Shown: positions 15,574-23,653 of the stretch, in pieces
Layout of the letters: every line of letters starts with the position of its first letter
How positions within the stretch are numbered: position 1 is the stretch's first letter
Notes under the pieces: model-generated
The model's database searches: none
What the model saw: the letters and a program-made list of their open reading frames with translations, nothing else
What the model was told of the DNA's origin: nothing
Program-made: the position numbers and the translations under genes
Assembly (NCBI GenBank): GCA_025359105.1
Contig: JANYHK010000096.1
Location: 1 to 33,511 of the forward strand
DNA from: Myxococcales bacterium
GTDB lineage: Bacteria; Myxococcota_A; Polyangia; Polyangiales; Polyangiaceae
Length of the DNA stretch: 33,511 bases
Reading direction: 5' to 3'

Positions 15574-16632
15574 TCAGCCGTCTTCGTCGTCGCTGCCGCG
15601 TCCGGCGCGCTCGATGTACTCGCTCATCGCGTTGGCGGTCGCGGCGACGAGCGGGACGACCTTCGGGTAGTCCATGCGGGTCGGGCCGATGACGCCGAGG
15701 GTGCCGGCGTTGCGGCCGTGATCGGTCACGGCCGCGCCGATGATCGACAGGTTGCCGCCGCCGAGCTCCCCCGCCTCGCGCCCGACGACGACGGTGGCAC
15801 CGTTGGCCTCGAGCGTCGCCTCGAGCAAGTTCACGAGGCGCTCCTGCTCGTCGAGCGCCGAGACCACCTGCTTCATGTCGTTGGCGTCGGCGAAGTCGGG
15901 TTGCTCGAGCAAGCGCGCGCGCCCCTCGATGACGAGCGCGACGCGCGCCTCGCCGACCGCCTCGGCCACCACCGCGCCGCCGAGCTCGAACGCGCGGCGG
16001 CGCACGTCGTCGTGCTGCACGCGCTCGTCGCTCAGGCGCCGCTTGAACAGATCGCGCAGCTCGCCCAGCGTGCGACCGTCCACGACGTCGTCGAGCACAC
16101 TGTGGATCCGGATGAGATCGTCCTCGGTCACCTTCGCCTTGAGGAAGCGGTTCTGCACGGCGCCGTTCGACATGACGAGCACCGCGAGCAGCTCCCCCGG
16201 CACGGTGCGGATGAAGCGCACGTGCTTCAGGGTCAGCGTCTCGGCGCGCGGCGCGACGATGAGCGCCGCCGTGCCGGTCATGTCGCTCAGGAGCTTGCCG
16301 GCCTCGCGCATCACGTTCTGCCCCGGGTGCATCTCGTCGAACCGCGCGCGGATGCGGGCGTGGTCCTCGGGCAAGAGCTTCTGCACCTCCATCATCGCGT
16401 CGATGAACAGACGGAAGGCGCGATCGGTCGGCACGCGGCCGGCGCTCGTGTGCGGCTGGTGGAGGTAGCCGGCCTCTTCGAGATCGGACAGGACGTTGCG
16501 AATGGAGGCGGGCGACAGATCGATCCCGACCTTCTTCGACAGCGTCCGAGAGCCCACGGGCTCGCCCGTCGCGACGAACTCCGTCACGGCGGCGTAGAGG
16601 ATCTGTCGGGCGCGTGGGCCAAGGTCCGCCAT
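15574..16632 (-). CDS. hrcA: Heat-inducible transcription repressor HrcA
   Basis: A 352-residue repressor of chaperone genes that binds CIRCE operators and senses free GroEL. The N-terminal winged helix contains RQILYAAVTEFVATGEPVGS and LSPASIRNVLSDLEEAGYLH, then HTSAGRVPTDRAFRLFID, a hallmark of HrcA. The C-terminal GAF-like domain has LSIIGAAVTDHG, GTLGVIGPTRMDYPKVVPLV and a conserved end TANAMSEYI. Length is typical (about 340-360). ATG 16632 matches the family start; the frame stays open far upstream but without homology. The gene often precedes grpE-dnaK, but here its neighbours are a lipoprotein and an extensin-like peptidase. No CIRCE element (TTAGCACTC...GAGTGCTAA) is visible in the window. 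Confidence 0.95.
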   Translation of the reverse strand: MADLGPRARQILYAAVTEFVATGEPVGSRTLSKKVGIDLSPASIRNVLSDLEEAGYLHQPHTSAGRVPTDRAFRLFIDAMMEVQKLLPEDHARIRARFDEMHPGQNVMREAGKLLSDMTGTAALIVAPRAETLTLKHVRFIRTVPGELLAVLVMSNGAVQNRFLKAKVTEDDLIRIHSVLDDVVDGRTLGELRDLFKRRLSDERVQHDDVRRRAFELGGAVVAEAVGEARVALVIEGRARLLEQPDFADANDMKQVVSALDEQERLVNLLEATLEANGATVVVGREAGELGGGNLSIIGAAVTDHGRNAGTLGVIGPTRMDYPKVVPLVAATANAMSEYIERAGRGSDDEDG

Positions 16633-16743
16633 GGGGCGTCCGGATTTTAGCCTCTTCGCCGGGTTCCTCAAGCCGTCGCACCTGTCCCTACACGCCGGGT
16701 CACCAGATTGGCCCTCGGCCCGGCCCCGCGCTAGGTTCGGGTC

Positions 16744-17523
16744 GTGCGCGCCCGGCTGAGCCTCCTCGCCTTGATCGCGTCGGCGCCCGCCGCCGGCGGC
16801 TGTGCGCACGAGGCGCCGCGCCCGTCGAGCGTCGCGTTCGCGTTCGCCGGCTCGGCCGGCTCTCCGAGCTCCCCCATTTCTCTCACGGCGCCCACCGATC
16901 CGACCCAGAGCCCCGCGTACCGCTACGCGAGCCTCGGCCGTGAGGCATGCGAGGCCGAGCTCGCGACCCGCGGCGTCCCGTTCGCGCGCGTCGAAGGTGC
17001 GCGCGCCGTGCTCGCGCCGGTACGCCTCACCGGCCCGGTGCGCGGGATCGCGATCCACTCCGTCCTGCCCGCGAAGCAGCGCGCGACCTCGCCGCTCGAG
17101 ATCCTCGATTGCCGCCTCGTGCTCGCGCTCGACGACTTCGCCCAGATGCTCGCGCGCCACGACGTCGTCGAGATCGTGCACATGTCCGTCTACCGCCCGC
17201 CCCGGAAATCATGGCCGGAAGGGCGCATCGGCACGAGGCACGACGGCGCGCTCGCGATCGACATCGGTAAGTTCATCCGCAAGGACGGCACCGCGCTCGA
17301 CGTCGAGAAGGACTTCCACGGGCGCATCGGCACCAAGACGTGCGGTCCCAACACCGGTCCGCAACCGGCGACGCCCGAGGCGCTCACGCTGCGCAGCCTG
17401 ATCTGTGACGCCGCCGACCAGCGCCTCTTCAACGTCGAGCTCACGCCGGACTACAACTGGCAGCATCGGAATCACTTCCACCTCGAAGTGACCGCCAACG
17501 TGAAGTGGTTTCTCGTTCACTGA
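16744..17523 (+). CDS. Extensin-like C-terminal family protein (LAS-type peptidase fold)
   Basis: A 259-residue exported protein. A signal sequence (1-19) leads to GGCAHEAP, a plausible lipid-attachment site. The C-terminal part matches the ExtensinC (PF06904) pattern: SVYRPP, then TRHDGALAIDIGKFIRKDG, then a CGPNTG segment, and finally NWQHRNHFHLEV. The His-Asp-His set in these motifs parallels the zinc site of LAS/D-Ala-D-Ala carboxypeptidases (VanX/M15-like), so a cell-wall peptidase role is likely but not shown. Start is GTG at 16744; the ribosome-binding site is weak. Divergent from hrcA with a 111-base gap. It converges on the PHP phosphoesterase gene. Confidence 0.8.
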   Translation: MRARLSLLALIASAPAAGGCAHEAPRPSSVAFAFAGSAGSPSSPISLTAPTDPTQSPAYRYASLGREACEAELATRGVPFARVEGARAVLAPVRLTGPVRGIAIHSVLPAKQRATSPLEILDCRLVLALDDFAQMLARHDVVEIVHMSVYRPPRKSWPEGRIGTRHDGALAIDIGKFIRKDGTALDVEKDFHGRIGTKTCGPNTGPQPATPEALTLRSLICDAADQRLFNVELTPDYNWQHRNHFHLEVTANVKWFLVH

Positions 17524-17576
17524 ACCACGCCTCGCTCCTCGTCTCCACCGGCGGGTGACGCGGGGCCTGTCTGGAC

Positions 17577-19190
17577 TCAGCGGCGGCGCCGGCGGACGAG
17601 GGCGAGGATAGGCAGCGCCAAGATGGCGACCAGGACGCCGCTCGGCTGACGGGCCGTCGAGCATCCTCCCGTCGCGCTCGGCCCCGCTCCCGGCGGCGCC
17701 GACGACGAGGGTGCCGGCGCGGGGATGGGCAAGGGTGTGGGCGGCGGAAGGGCGAGCCAGATGTGGTTGGTCACCACGTGACGGCTGCCGTTCGTGTCCA
17801 GGATCTCGACGCGCCAGCGCTCCTCGCCGGTCGCCGGCGCGACGGCGTCCTTCTGGAGCGTGAACGGATCGGTGTCGATCGCGACGTCGTCGCTCGCCTG
17901 CCCGTCGTGGACGAAGCGCGCTTTGTACCCGACGCCGCCGGTGATGGTCGCCGTGAGGTGCGCGCCCGCGGCCGTCACCTTGTCCCCCGCCACCGCGTCG
18001 CCCGCGGAGAAGGCGACCATCGGATCCGACGGCCCCTGGAGGCGCACGACGACGTGCCCCTTCTTGATTCCATCGACGATCGCGGCGGCCGAGAGCTCGT
18101 CGGCGAGGACCATGGTAGTCGGATCGCCGATGGGGCTCGCGAGCGCCCCCGTGGCTTTTCCGGCTTGATGATCGTCGCTGCCGCCCACGGGCACCACGTG
18201 GTAGCCGGCCGCGACGAAGCTCTCCCAGAAGGCGATCGTCGGCTCCTGGAACAGCAGCGATGCTTGCTGGAGCCCGCCGGTCCCGATCTCCACCCCGCCG
18301 ACGAAGTCCATGCCGAGCGGCTGATGCCACGAGCACCCGATGCACTGGTTGCCGACGTCGAGGAGCGCGTGGTTGACGGAGAAGATCGCCCCTTGCGCGA
18401 CGATCTGCCGTGCGGCCTCTTGTATCGTCACGCCGGGCTGACCGATCTTGTGGTCGACCCACTTCGTCGCGCCGATGGCGTTCGCGTGGCCGTGGTAGGT
18501 CGTGTATTCGATGCCCGGCACGAGGAGCAGGTCCGGATGCCGGCTCTGCGCGTCGCCGAAGAAATCGAGCTGCGTGATCGTGTTGTGGTCGCTCACCTCG
18601 ACGAAGTCGAGGCCACGGGCGCGTGCGAACGTGGCGATCTCGTCGAGCGAAGGGCGCGCGTCGGTGCTCTCGAGCGAGTGCACGTGCAGATCGCCCGCGT
18701 AGTAGCGGCGCCCTGTCGCGAGCGCGGCGTGTGGCACGTACGGCGCGCGATTGCCCTGCGGCGCGAGGGTCGGCGCGGCGCGGAGCGTGACGGTGACGTG
18801 GTACTTCGCCGGGAGCTCGACGACCTTCGCCTTGCCCGCGATGACGTTCCACGTGCCTGCCGCGATCCCACCGGGAACGTACGCCCGCGACGCCGCCGAC
18901 ACGCCCACGACCGCGTCCTCCGTCGTTCCCCCGCCCCACCCGCGGTACCCGCCGTTCTGATCGGAGAGCCCCCAGTCGAGGATGTTCGCGTCGCTGAGAT
19001 CGTCGTGATGGACCTGGATCTCGGCGGTGCCCGCGGGGACCGTGAACGGGATGAAGAAGTGCTCCGGCCCGTCCTTCGGCACGTCGCCGTCGAACGTCAG
19101 CGTCTGATCGGCGAGGGCAACGCGCGGAAGGGCGAGCGCCAGCGCAACTGCGGCGCTCGCGAGCCGCGCGTTGTTGGACCCGGGGAACAT
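17577..19190 (-). CDS. Exported PHP-domain phosphoesterase (CehA/McbA-like) with MYXO-CTERM-like tail
   Basis: A 537-residue secreted metallo-hydrolase. A signal peptide (MFPGSNNARLASAAVALALAL..ALA) is followed by an N-terminal beta-sandwich (about 28-160). The PHP domain then shows YAGDLHVHSLESTD, EVSDHNTIT, VPGIEYTTYHGH, FSVNHALLD and VGGSDDH, which together supply the His/Asp metal ligands of the CehA/McbA group. A C-terminal beta domain precedes a Pro/Ala/Ser-rich spacer, then GGCST, a hydrophobic helix and RRRRR at the very end. This matches the MYXO-CTERM plan (Cys, membrane helix, Arg cluster), which is thought to be a surface-sorting tag. ATG 19190 fits the signal peptide; a longer TTG start at 19265 exists. 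Upstream is an AT-rich promoter region shared with an FHA-like gene. Confidence 0.85.
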   Translation of the reverse strand: MFPGSNNARLASAAVALALALPRVALADQTLTFDGDVPKDGPEHFFIPFTVPAGTAEIQVHHDDLSDANILDWGLSDQNGGYRGWGGGTTEDAVVGVSAASRAYVPGGIAAGTWNVIAGKAKVVELPAKYHVTVTLRAAPTLAPQGNRAPYVPHAALATGRRYYAGDLHVHSLESTDARPSLDEIATFARARGLDFVEVSDHNTITQLDFFGDAQSRHPDLLLVPGIEYTTYHGHANAIGATKWVDHKIGQPGVTIQEAARQIVAQGAIFSVNHALLDVGNQCIGCSWHQPLGMDFVGGVEIGTGGLQQASLLFQEPTIAFWESFVAAGYHVVPVGGSDDHQAGKATGALASPIGDPTTMVLADELSAAAIVDGIKKGHVVVRLQGPSDPMVAFSAGDAVAGDKVTAAGAHLTATITGGVGYKARFVHDGQASDDVAIDTDPFTLQKDAVAPATGEERWRVEILDTNGSRHVVTNHIWLALPPPTPLPIPAPAPSSSAPPGAGPSATGGCSTARQPSGVLVAILALPILALVRRRRR

Positions 19191-19261
19191 CGACGCAGAT
19201 CGTAGCGCCGCCAGGGCGCCTCGGGGCAGGAGCGGTGACTTTGCCTCTTCTTTTTCTTCGT

Positions 19262-19309
19262 TCAACTATTTATTATTATTGATTATTTTTACAACCATGT
19301 GTTTTCAAT
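19262..19309 (-). promoter_or_regulatory. AT-rich island with promoter-like boxes
   Basis: About 48 bases with mostly A and T (repeated TTATTATT) in an otherwise GC-rich region. On the minus strand, TTGAAA (19308-19303) and AATAAT (19287-19282) resemble -35 and -10 boxes, although the 15-base spacing is short. It lies between the divergent PHP phosphoesterase and FHA-like genes. Confidence 0.45.
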
Positions 19310-19344
19310 GGGGAGAACGTAGGCGAACGTGCGTAGATGTAGGT

Positions 19345-19728
19345 ATGACGTTCGACGTGCACGTTCAAGCGCTCGTAGGTCGTGTGGGCACCGAGGTCCT
19401 CACCTTCACACCCGGCCACTCGATCACGGTAGGCACCGAAGCGGACTGCGTCGTCACCGCGGACGGTGTGCGGGGCGTTCACGGGTGCCTCGCGTATTTC
19501 GACGGTGAGCTGTGGGCGCTGAGCTCCAGCGTCGCCGAGCCCATCTTCGTGGACAAGCTGCCGGCGATCATGTGGACGGCGGTCCCGACGGGATCCCTCC
19601 TCTCGATCGGCGGCGCGCGCCTGCGCGTCGCCGAGGGCCAGCCCGCCGTCGACGTCGACCTCACCGAGCTCCACCGCCCCAGCCTCCGCCTCCGCGTGCC
19701 CCGCTACGGCAGCTGGATGTCCGTGTGA
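19345..19728 (+). CDS. Small FHA-like domain protein
   Basis: A 127-residue single-domain protein. TFTPGHSITVGTEADCVVTADGVRGVHGCLAYFDGELWALSS follows the beta-sheet order of a forkhead-associated domain. However, the phosphothreonine-binding Arg and Ser residues of the usual GR...SRxH motif are changed (VGTE, GVHG), so phosphopeptide binding is doubtful. The rest (GSLLSIGGARLRVAEGQ) matches later FHA strands. No signal peptide or other domain is present. An in-frame ATG at 19300 would add 15 residues; ATG 19345 follows GTAGGT closely and neither start is certain. A hairpin lies 7 bases after the stop. FHA modules often partner Ser/Thr kinases such as the one at 2159, but no direct link is shown. 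Confidence 0.58.
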   Translation: MTFDVHVQALVGRVGTEVLTFTPGHSITVGTEADCVVTADGVRGVHGCLAYFDGELWALSSSVAEPIFVDKLPAIMWTAVPTGSLLSIGGARLRVAEGQPAVDVDLTELHRPSLRLRVPRYGSWMSV

Positions 19729-19735
19729 AGCCACG

Positions 19736-19757
19736 GCGCTCCGGCTTGGCGGAGCGC
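19736..19757 (+). terminator. Hairpin after FHA-like gene
   Basis: GCGCTCCG (19736-19743) pairs perfectly with CGGAGCGC (19750-19757) around a 6-base loop, 7 bases after the stop codon. The loop is GCTTGG; no T-run follows. Confidence 0.5.
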
Positions 19758-19814
19758 GCGCGCCGCCGTTCGAAGGTGCATCGAGCGCGAAGCTGAGCTA
19801 TCGGCTCGGGCGCG

Positions 19815-21287
19815 ATGACGACGCCGCTCGATGCCACCCCGGAGGCCGCTCCGGACGCCGCCACCGGCGCCGCTCCCCCGAAGACGCGCGATCTCTTCGG
19901 CCACCCGATCGGGCTCTACGTCCTCTTCTTCACCGAGATGTGGGAGCGCTTTTGCTACTACGGCATGCGCGCCCTGCTCGCGCTGTATGTCGCGCACCAC
20001 ATCTCGAGCGTCGACATCGCGCCGCAGGTGGCGGGGCTCTCCGCCGTTCGCGGCGGCATCGAATCGGTCTTCGGGAAGCTGGACGACGAGCAGTTCGCCG
20101 ACCAGATCTACGGTCTCTACACGGCCTTCACCTACCTGACGCCGCTCTTCGGGGGCATCCTCGCCGATCGCCTCATCGGGCAGCGCAAGAGCGTCGTCAT
20201 CGGCGGCGTCATCATGGCGATCGGCGAGTTCATGATGATGAAGGAGTCGCTGTTCTTCCCGGCGATGCTCACCCTCGTCATCGGCAACGGGTTCTTCAAG
20301 TCGAACATCTCGACGCAGGTGGGCGGCCTCTACCCGAAGGGGGACGAGCGCCGCGATCGCGCGTTCAACATCTTCTACGTGGGTATCAACTTCGGCGCCT
20401 GGCTGTCGCCGTTCATCTGCGGGACGCTCGGCCAGAGCAGGGACGCCGCCGGGCACCAGCGCTGGGCGTGGGGCTTCGGCTCGGCGGGCGTCGGCATGAT
20501 CGTGGGACTCTGCATCTATCTGTGGGGGCAGCGCTACCTCGCGCCCGACCAGATCATGAGCAAGCAGGCGGAGGACGCGGCAAAGACCGCGGTCCCCAAG
20601 AAGCCGCTGACGAAGGGCGAGTGGGCGCGGATCATCGCGCTCGTCGTCCTGTGCGCGCTCAACATCTCGTTCTGGGGCGTGTACGAACAGCAGGGCAACT
20701 CCCTCCAGTTCTGGGCCGACGGCAAGGCGGAGCTGCACATCCTGCGGTGGCTCGGCAGCGAGTGGGAGATGCCGTCGACGTGGTTTCAATCGGTGAACCC
20801 GATGTTCATCTTCACGCTCACCGCGGTCATAAACCCGTTCTGGGCCTACCTCGCGAGGAAAGGAAAGGATCCGTCGAGCGTCGCGAAGATGGCCATCGGC
20901 TGCCTCCTCCTCGGCGTTTCGTTCCTCATCATGATCGGCGGCGGGCGCGTCGTCGACGGCGGGCACAAGGCGAGCTTCGGGTGGCTCGTGGGGTGCTCGT
21001 TCCTGCTCACGTTGGGCGAGATCTACCTTTCGCCCGTCGGCCTGTCGCTGGTGACCAAGATTTCGCCGCCGCGCATCGTCAGCATGATGATGGGCATGTG
21101 GTTCCTCTCGAGCTTCTTCGGCAACTACGCGTCGGGGTACCTGGCGACGTTCGCGAACCGCATGACGAACAGCTCGTTCTTCTTGCTCCTCGCCGTGATC
21201 TCGCTCGCGACCGGCGTGCTCATGATCGTGCTCTACCGGCCGCTACGGCGCGCGATAGGGGACGAGAACGCGCCAGCGCACGCCTGA
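19815..21287 (+). CDS. POT/PTR2-family proton-dependent oligopeptide transporter
   Basis: A 490-residue inner-membrane symporter for di- and tripeptides driven by the proton gradient. The N-terminal helix carries the proton-coupling ExxERFxYYG signature (E41, E44, R45, F46, Y48, Y49, G50). The PTR2 signatures follow: GGILADRLIGQRKSVVIGG, then GNGFFKSNISTQVGGLYPKGDERRDRAFNIFYVGINFGAW. About 12-14 membrane helices are evident, ending with LLLAVISLATGVLMIVLYRPL. A short Ala/Pro-rich N-terminal tail precedes the first helix. Start at ATG 19815; no strong ribosome-binding site. Gene stands alone between the FHA-like gene and a lipoprotein. Peptide uptake fits a proteolytic, predatory lifestyle (inference). 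Confidence 0.93.
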   Translation: MTTPLDATPEAAPDAATGAAPPKTRDLFGHPIGLYVLFFTEMWERFCYYGMRALLALYVAHHISSVDIAPQVAGLSAVRGGIESVFGKLDDEQFADQIYGLYTAFTYLTPLFGGILADRLIGQRKSVVIGGVIMAIGEFMMMKESLFFPAMLTLVIGNGFFKSNISTQVGGLYPKGDERRDRAFNIFYVGINFGAWLSPFICGTLGQSRDAAGHQRWAWGFGSAGVGMIVGLCIYLWGQRYLAPDQIMSKQAEDAAKTAVPKKPLTKGEWARIIALVVLCALNISFWGVYEQQGNSLQFWADGKAELHILRWLGSEWEMPSTWFQSVNPMFIFTLTAVINPFWAYLARKGKDPSSVAKMAIGCLLLGVSFLIMIGGGRVVDGGHKASFGWLVGCSFLLTLGEIYLSPVGLSLVTKISPPRIVSMMMGMWFLSSFFGNYASGYLATFANRMTNSSFFLLLAVISLATGVLMIVLYRPLRRAIGDENAPAHA

Positions 21288-21343
21288 GGAGCCTGCGGTG
21301 GGGGTCCTGACGCAGTCGCCGAAGCTGAGGTACGCTCCGTAGC

Positions 21344-22561
21344 GTGAGGTTCTCTGGCGCGCGGAGCATCTTGGCGGCGGCGACGCTGGCCCCCCTCGCG
21401 TGCGCGTCCGTCCTCGGGATCGAGCCTTTGGGGTACGGACCCGCCGTGGCGGCGCTCGACGCGGGTACCGGCGGCGACGGCGATGCGCAGGGTCCCGACG
21501 CGCCCCCCCCCGATCCGTGCGCGAACGTCGACGCCGCTGCCGGACTCGACACGCCGGACGTGCTGGTGATCCCGGACAAGCTCGCGTGCGACGACGCGGG
21601 GGGCTTCGTCGACCCGCTGAGCGATCCGGCGAACTGCGGGCGCTGTGGCCACGTGTGTCCGGGCAGCCTCTCGAACCGATGCAGCAGCGGGCGGTGCGCG
21701 CCGGAGCCGATCGCGAAAGATCCGTTCTCCGCCGCGGTCTTCGCGGTGGCGGGGGAGCGCGTCTACTGGGTGTTCGCCAGCGGCGCGGCCGGCTCGGCGG
21801 TCCAGTCGGCGCCCGTCTCCGGCGGCCCGCCCCTCGCGCTCGTCGCGCCCGACTCGGGGTTGGCGGTGCGCGGCGCATCGCTCCTCGGCGATACGGTCTA
21901 CGTCGGCGGCACCGGCCTTTCTGCAGTCCTGATCGACGGCGGCGCGCGCCGGACGCTCTCGCAGCTGCAGGGCGAGGTGATCACCCATGTCGCCGCGTCC
22001 AGGACGACGCTCTTCGTGCTCAACGCCTCGAGCCGGCGCGCGGGCTACGTCGACCTCGCCGGCGCGGGCGCCGCGACCCTGTTCGCTGCCGTTGCCGGCG
22101 GCGTATACGATCTCACCAGCGACGAGACGCAGGCGTACTGGCTCCAGTCGTCCGATCTCGCCGTCGCGGACGACACCACACGAAGCCCGCGCACGTTCCC
22201 TCAGCCCGTCGCGCCGGACACCGTGGCGATCGACGCCCGCTACGTCTACCTCTTCGATCCGACGACGCGCACCCTCGTCCGCCGCGCGCGCGCGAACCTC
22301 ACCGCGCCGCCGGTCGTCCTGGCTCGTCTTCCCGGGCAAGCAGAGACCGTCCTCCGCATGACGGTGGACGACCAGAACGTCTACGCCGTTGCCGGCGCCG
22401 GCGGGAGCAGCACGCGGCTCTCGCTCCTCGCGATTCCGAAGTGCGGCGGCGCGCCCGTCCTCCTCGTCGACGGCGAAGACATCACCGACGGCCTGGCCGC
22501 TGCGGGAGGCTACGTCTACTTCGGGACGCTGTCGGGGGACGTCGCCCGCGTCGCAAGGTAG
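21344..22561 (+). CDS. Lipoprotein with Cys motif and beta-propeller-like repeats
   Basis: A 405-residue exported protein. The signal sequence ends APLACASVLGIE, a lipid-attachment-like cysteine often seen in myxobacterial lipoproteins. A variable Asp/Pro/Ala spacer is followed by a short Cys cluster NCGRCGHVCPGSLSNRCSSGRC (about 98-118). The rest (about 125-405) consists of repeated beta-strand units such as VAGERVYWVFAS, LLGDTVYVGG, DETQAYWL, DARYVYLFD, DDQNVYAVAG and AAGGYVYFG, spaced 40-60 residues apart. These look like blades of a six- or seven-bladed propeller. No catalytic residues are evident. It probably binds a ligand or partner at the cell surface. Start GTG at 21344 with GAGG 12 bases upstream. 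Confidence 0.74.
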   Translation: MRFSGARSILAAATLAPLACASVLGIEPLGYGPAVAALDAGTGGDGDAQGPDAPPPDPCANVDAAAGLDTPDVLVIPDKLACDDAGGFVDPLSDPANCGRCGHVCPGSLSNRCSSGRCAPEPIAKDPFSAAVFAVAGERVYWVFASGAAGSAVQSAPVSGGPPLALVAPDSGLAVRGASLLGDTVYVGGTGLSAVLIDGGARRTLSQLQGEVITHVAASRTTLFVLNASSRRAGYVDLAGAGAATLFAAVAGGVYDLTSDETQAYWLQSSDLAVADDTTRSPRTFPQPVAPDTVAIDARYVYLFDPTTRTLVRRARANLTAPPVVLARLPGQAETVLRMTVDDQNVYAVAGAGGSSTRLSLLAIPKCGGAPVLLVDGEDITDGLAAAGGYVYFGTLSGDVARVAR

Positions 22562-22579
22562 ACGGAGCGGGCGTCGGCA

Positions 22580-22597
22580 TCGCACCATCCCGTGCGA
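22580..22597. terminator. Small hairpin between convergent genes
   Basis: TCGCAC (22580-22585) and GTGCGA (22592-22597) pair perfectly around a 6-base loop, 18 bases after the propeller lipoprotein stop. The flanking CGGCATCGC is directly repeated (22575-22583 and 22598-22606). No T-run; candidate terminator only. The rest of 22562-22667 shows nothing recognisable. Confidence 0.35.
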
Positions 22598-22667
22598 CGG
22601 CATCGCGTACGAGGTGGAGCACGATGAACGGCAACAACGAGGACAAGAGCACGAACCTCCGGGGGGC

Positions 22668-23645
22668 CTACGACCAGACCAGGGCGCGCGCCGCGGCAAT
22701 CAGGCGCGCGGCCTCCAGGCGCGTCGGAAGGCCAAGCGCTGCCGCCTCGTCTCGCGACGCAGCCGCGATGTCGCCCGGCTCGAGCGCCGCGAGCGCGGCC
22801 TCCTTTGCGGCGGCAGCGCGCGCGCTCCCGGCCCACGCGTCGACCTGGTGTGAGAGCAGGGCGTGGCGCGTCTCGTCTTGCGCGATGCGTCGCATGGCCG
22901 CGCGGACCCGCGGATCGCGCGCGTGGAGCGCCTGGAAGTGGGCGACGATCGCCGCCAGCGTCTCGCCGACGCATCCCTCGCGGGCGTTCTCGACGGCGAG
23001 CTCCTCGCGCCCCCGGACGGGCAGTCGCGGCACGTGCGGGATCGTCGCCGGCACCCCGTAGCGCGCGGCGAGGGCTCCCATCACGCGCGCATGGCGGGTC
23101 TCGTCGTTCTGCGCGCGGTGCGCCGCGCGAACGAGCGCGCGCGGGGCGCCGTGGCGACGGAGCTCGCGCGCGAGCCGCTCGAACGCGGGTACGCTGGCCG
23201 CTTCGAGCGCCGCCGACGCTGCGAGCCATCCGCCGGCGCCCGCGCGACGGCCGCGCGGCGTGAACCCCTCGGGCCGCCGACCGCTGCCGAACGACGGCGG
23301 CGCGAGGATCGTCGGGTCGTGGCAGTGGACGGCGTCGACGTCGCAGGCGACGACCCATTCGTCCACCTCCGCGTCGGCCGTCTTGTAGAGCGGACGGAGC
23401 TCGGGTGGCGCACAATGGTGGACGCGCTCCACGCCCATTTCGGATGCGCACAGCGCCTCGCACGACGAGAACGTGCCCAGGCGCGCGATGCGAAAGCCCC
23501 CGTTCGGCGTCGCCTCGAGGTCCGCCGTCCCATACCGGAGCTCGCGCTTCTCGGGCCCCTCGCTGCACGCAGGAGTGGGCGCGTAGCAACCGGCGCCGGC
23601 GACGACGAGCGCCGCGTAGAAGATGGCATGCGAGAAATCATCCAT
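22668..23645 (-). CDS. Lipoprotein with ferritin-like di-iron domain
   Basis: A 325-residue predicted lipoprotein. A short signal (MDDFSHAIFYAALVVAGAGC) ends at C20. A Cys-containing N-terminal domain (about 21-110) includes CEALCASEMG and CDVDAVHCHD. The C-terminal four-helix region carries two copies of the E...ExxH ferritin-like metal set. One is E148 (in ALEAASVPAF) with E182/H185 (in NDETRHA); the other is E228 (in CVGETLAA) with E258/H261 (in QDETRHA). This completes a di-iron site of the type found in rubrerythrin, MiaE and related proteins. A location outside the cytoplasm is unusual for such a site but recurs in myxobacterial proteins. Substrate is unknown. ATG 23645 has TGAGG 6 bases upstream. 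It is 8 bases behind the outer-membrane-like protein gene, hence an operon. Confidence 0.82.
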   Translation of the reverse strand: MDDFSHAIFYAALVVAGAGCYAPTPACSEGPEKRELRYGTADLEATPNGGFRIARLGTFSSCEALCASEMGVERVHHCAPPELRPLYKTADAEVDEWVVACDVDAVHCHDPTILAPPSFGSGRRPEGFTPRGRRAGAGGWLAASAALEAASVPAFERLARELRRHGAPRALVRAAHRAQNDETRHARVMGALAARYGVPATIPHVPRLPVRGREELAVENAREGCVGETLAAIVAHFQALHARDPRVRAAMRRIAQDETRHALLSHQVDAWAGSARAAAAKEAALAALEPGDIAAASRDEAAALGLPTRLEAARLIAAARALVWS

Positions 23646-23653
23646 GACAGGCC

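Noticed and set aside
16633-16743. CIRCE operator upstream of hrcA
   Set aside because: No TTAGCACTC or GAGTGCTAA-like arms present on either strand.
15574-17181. Longer HrcA starting at 17181
   Set aside because: The upstream 183 residues are Arg/Gly-rich and overlap the extensin-like gene; HrcA homology begins at 16632.
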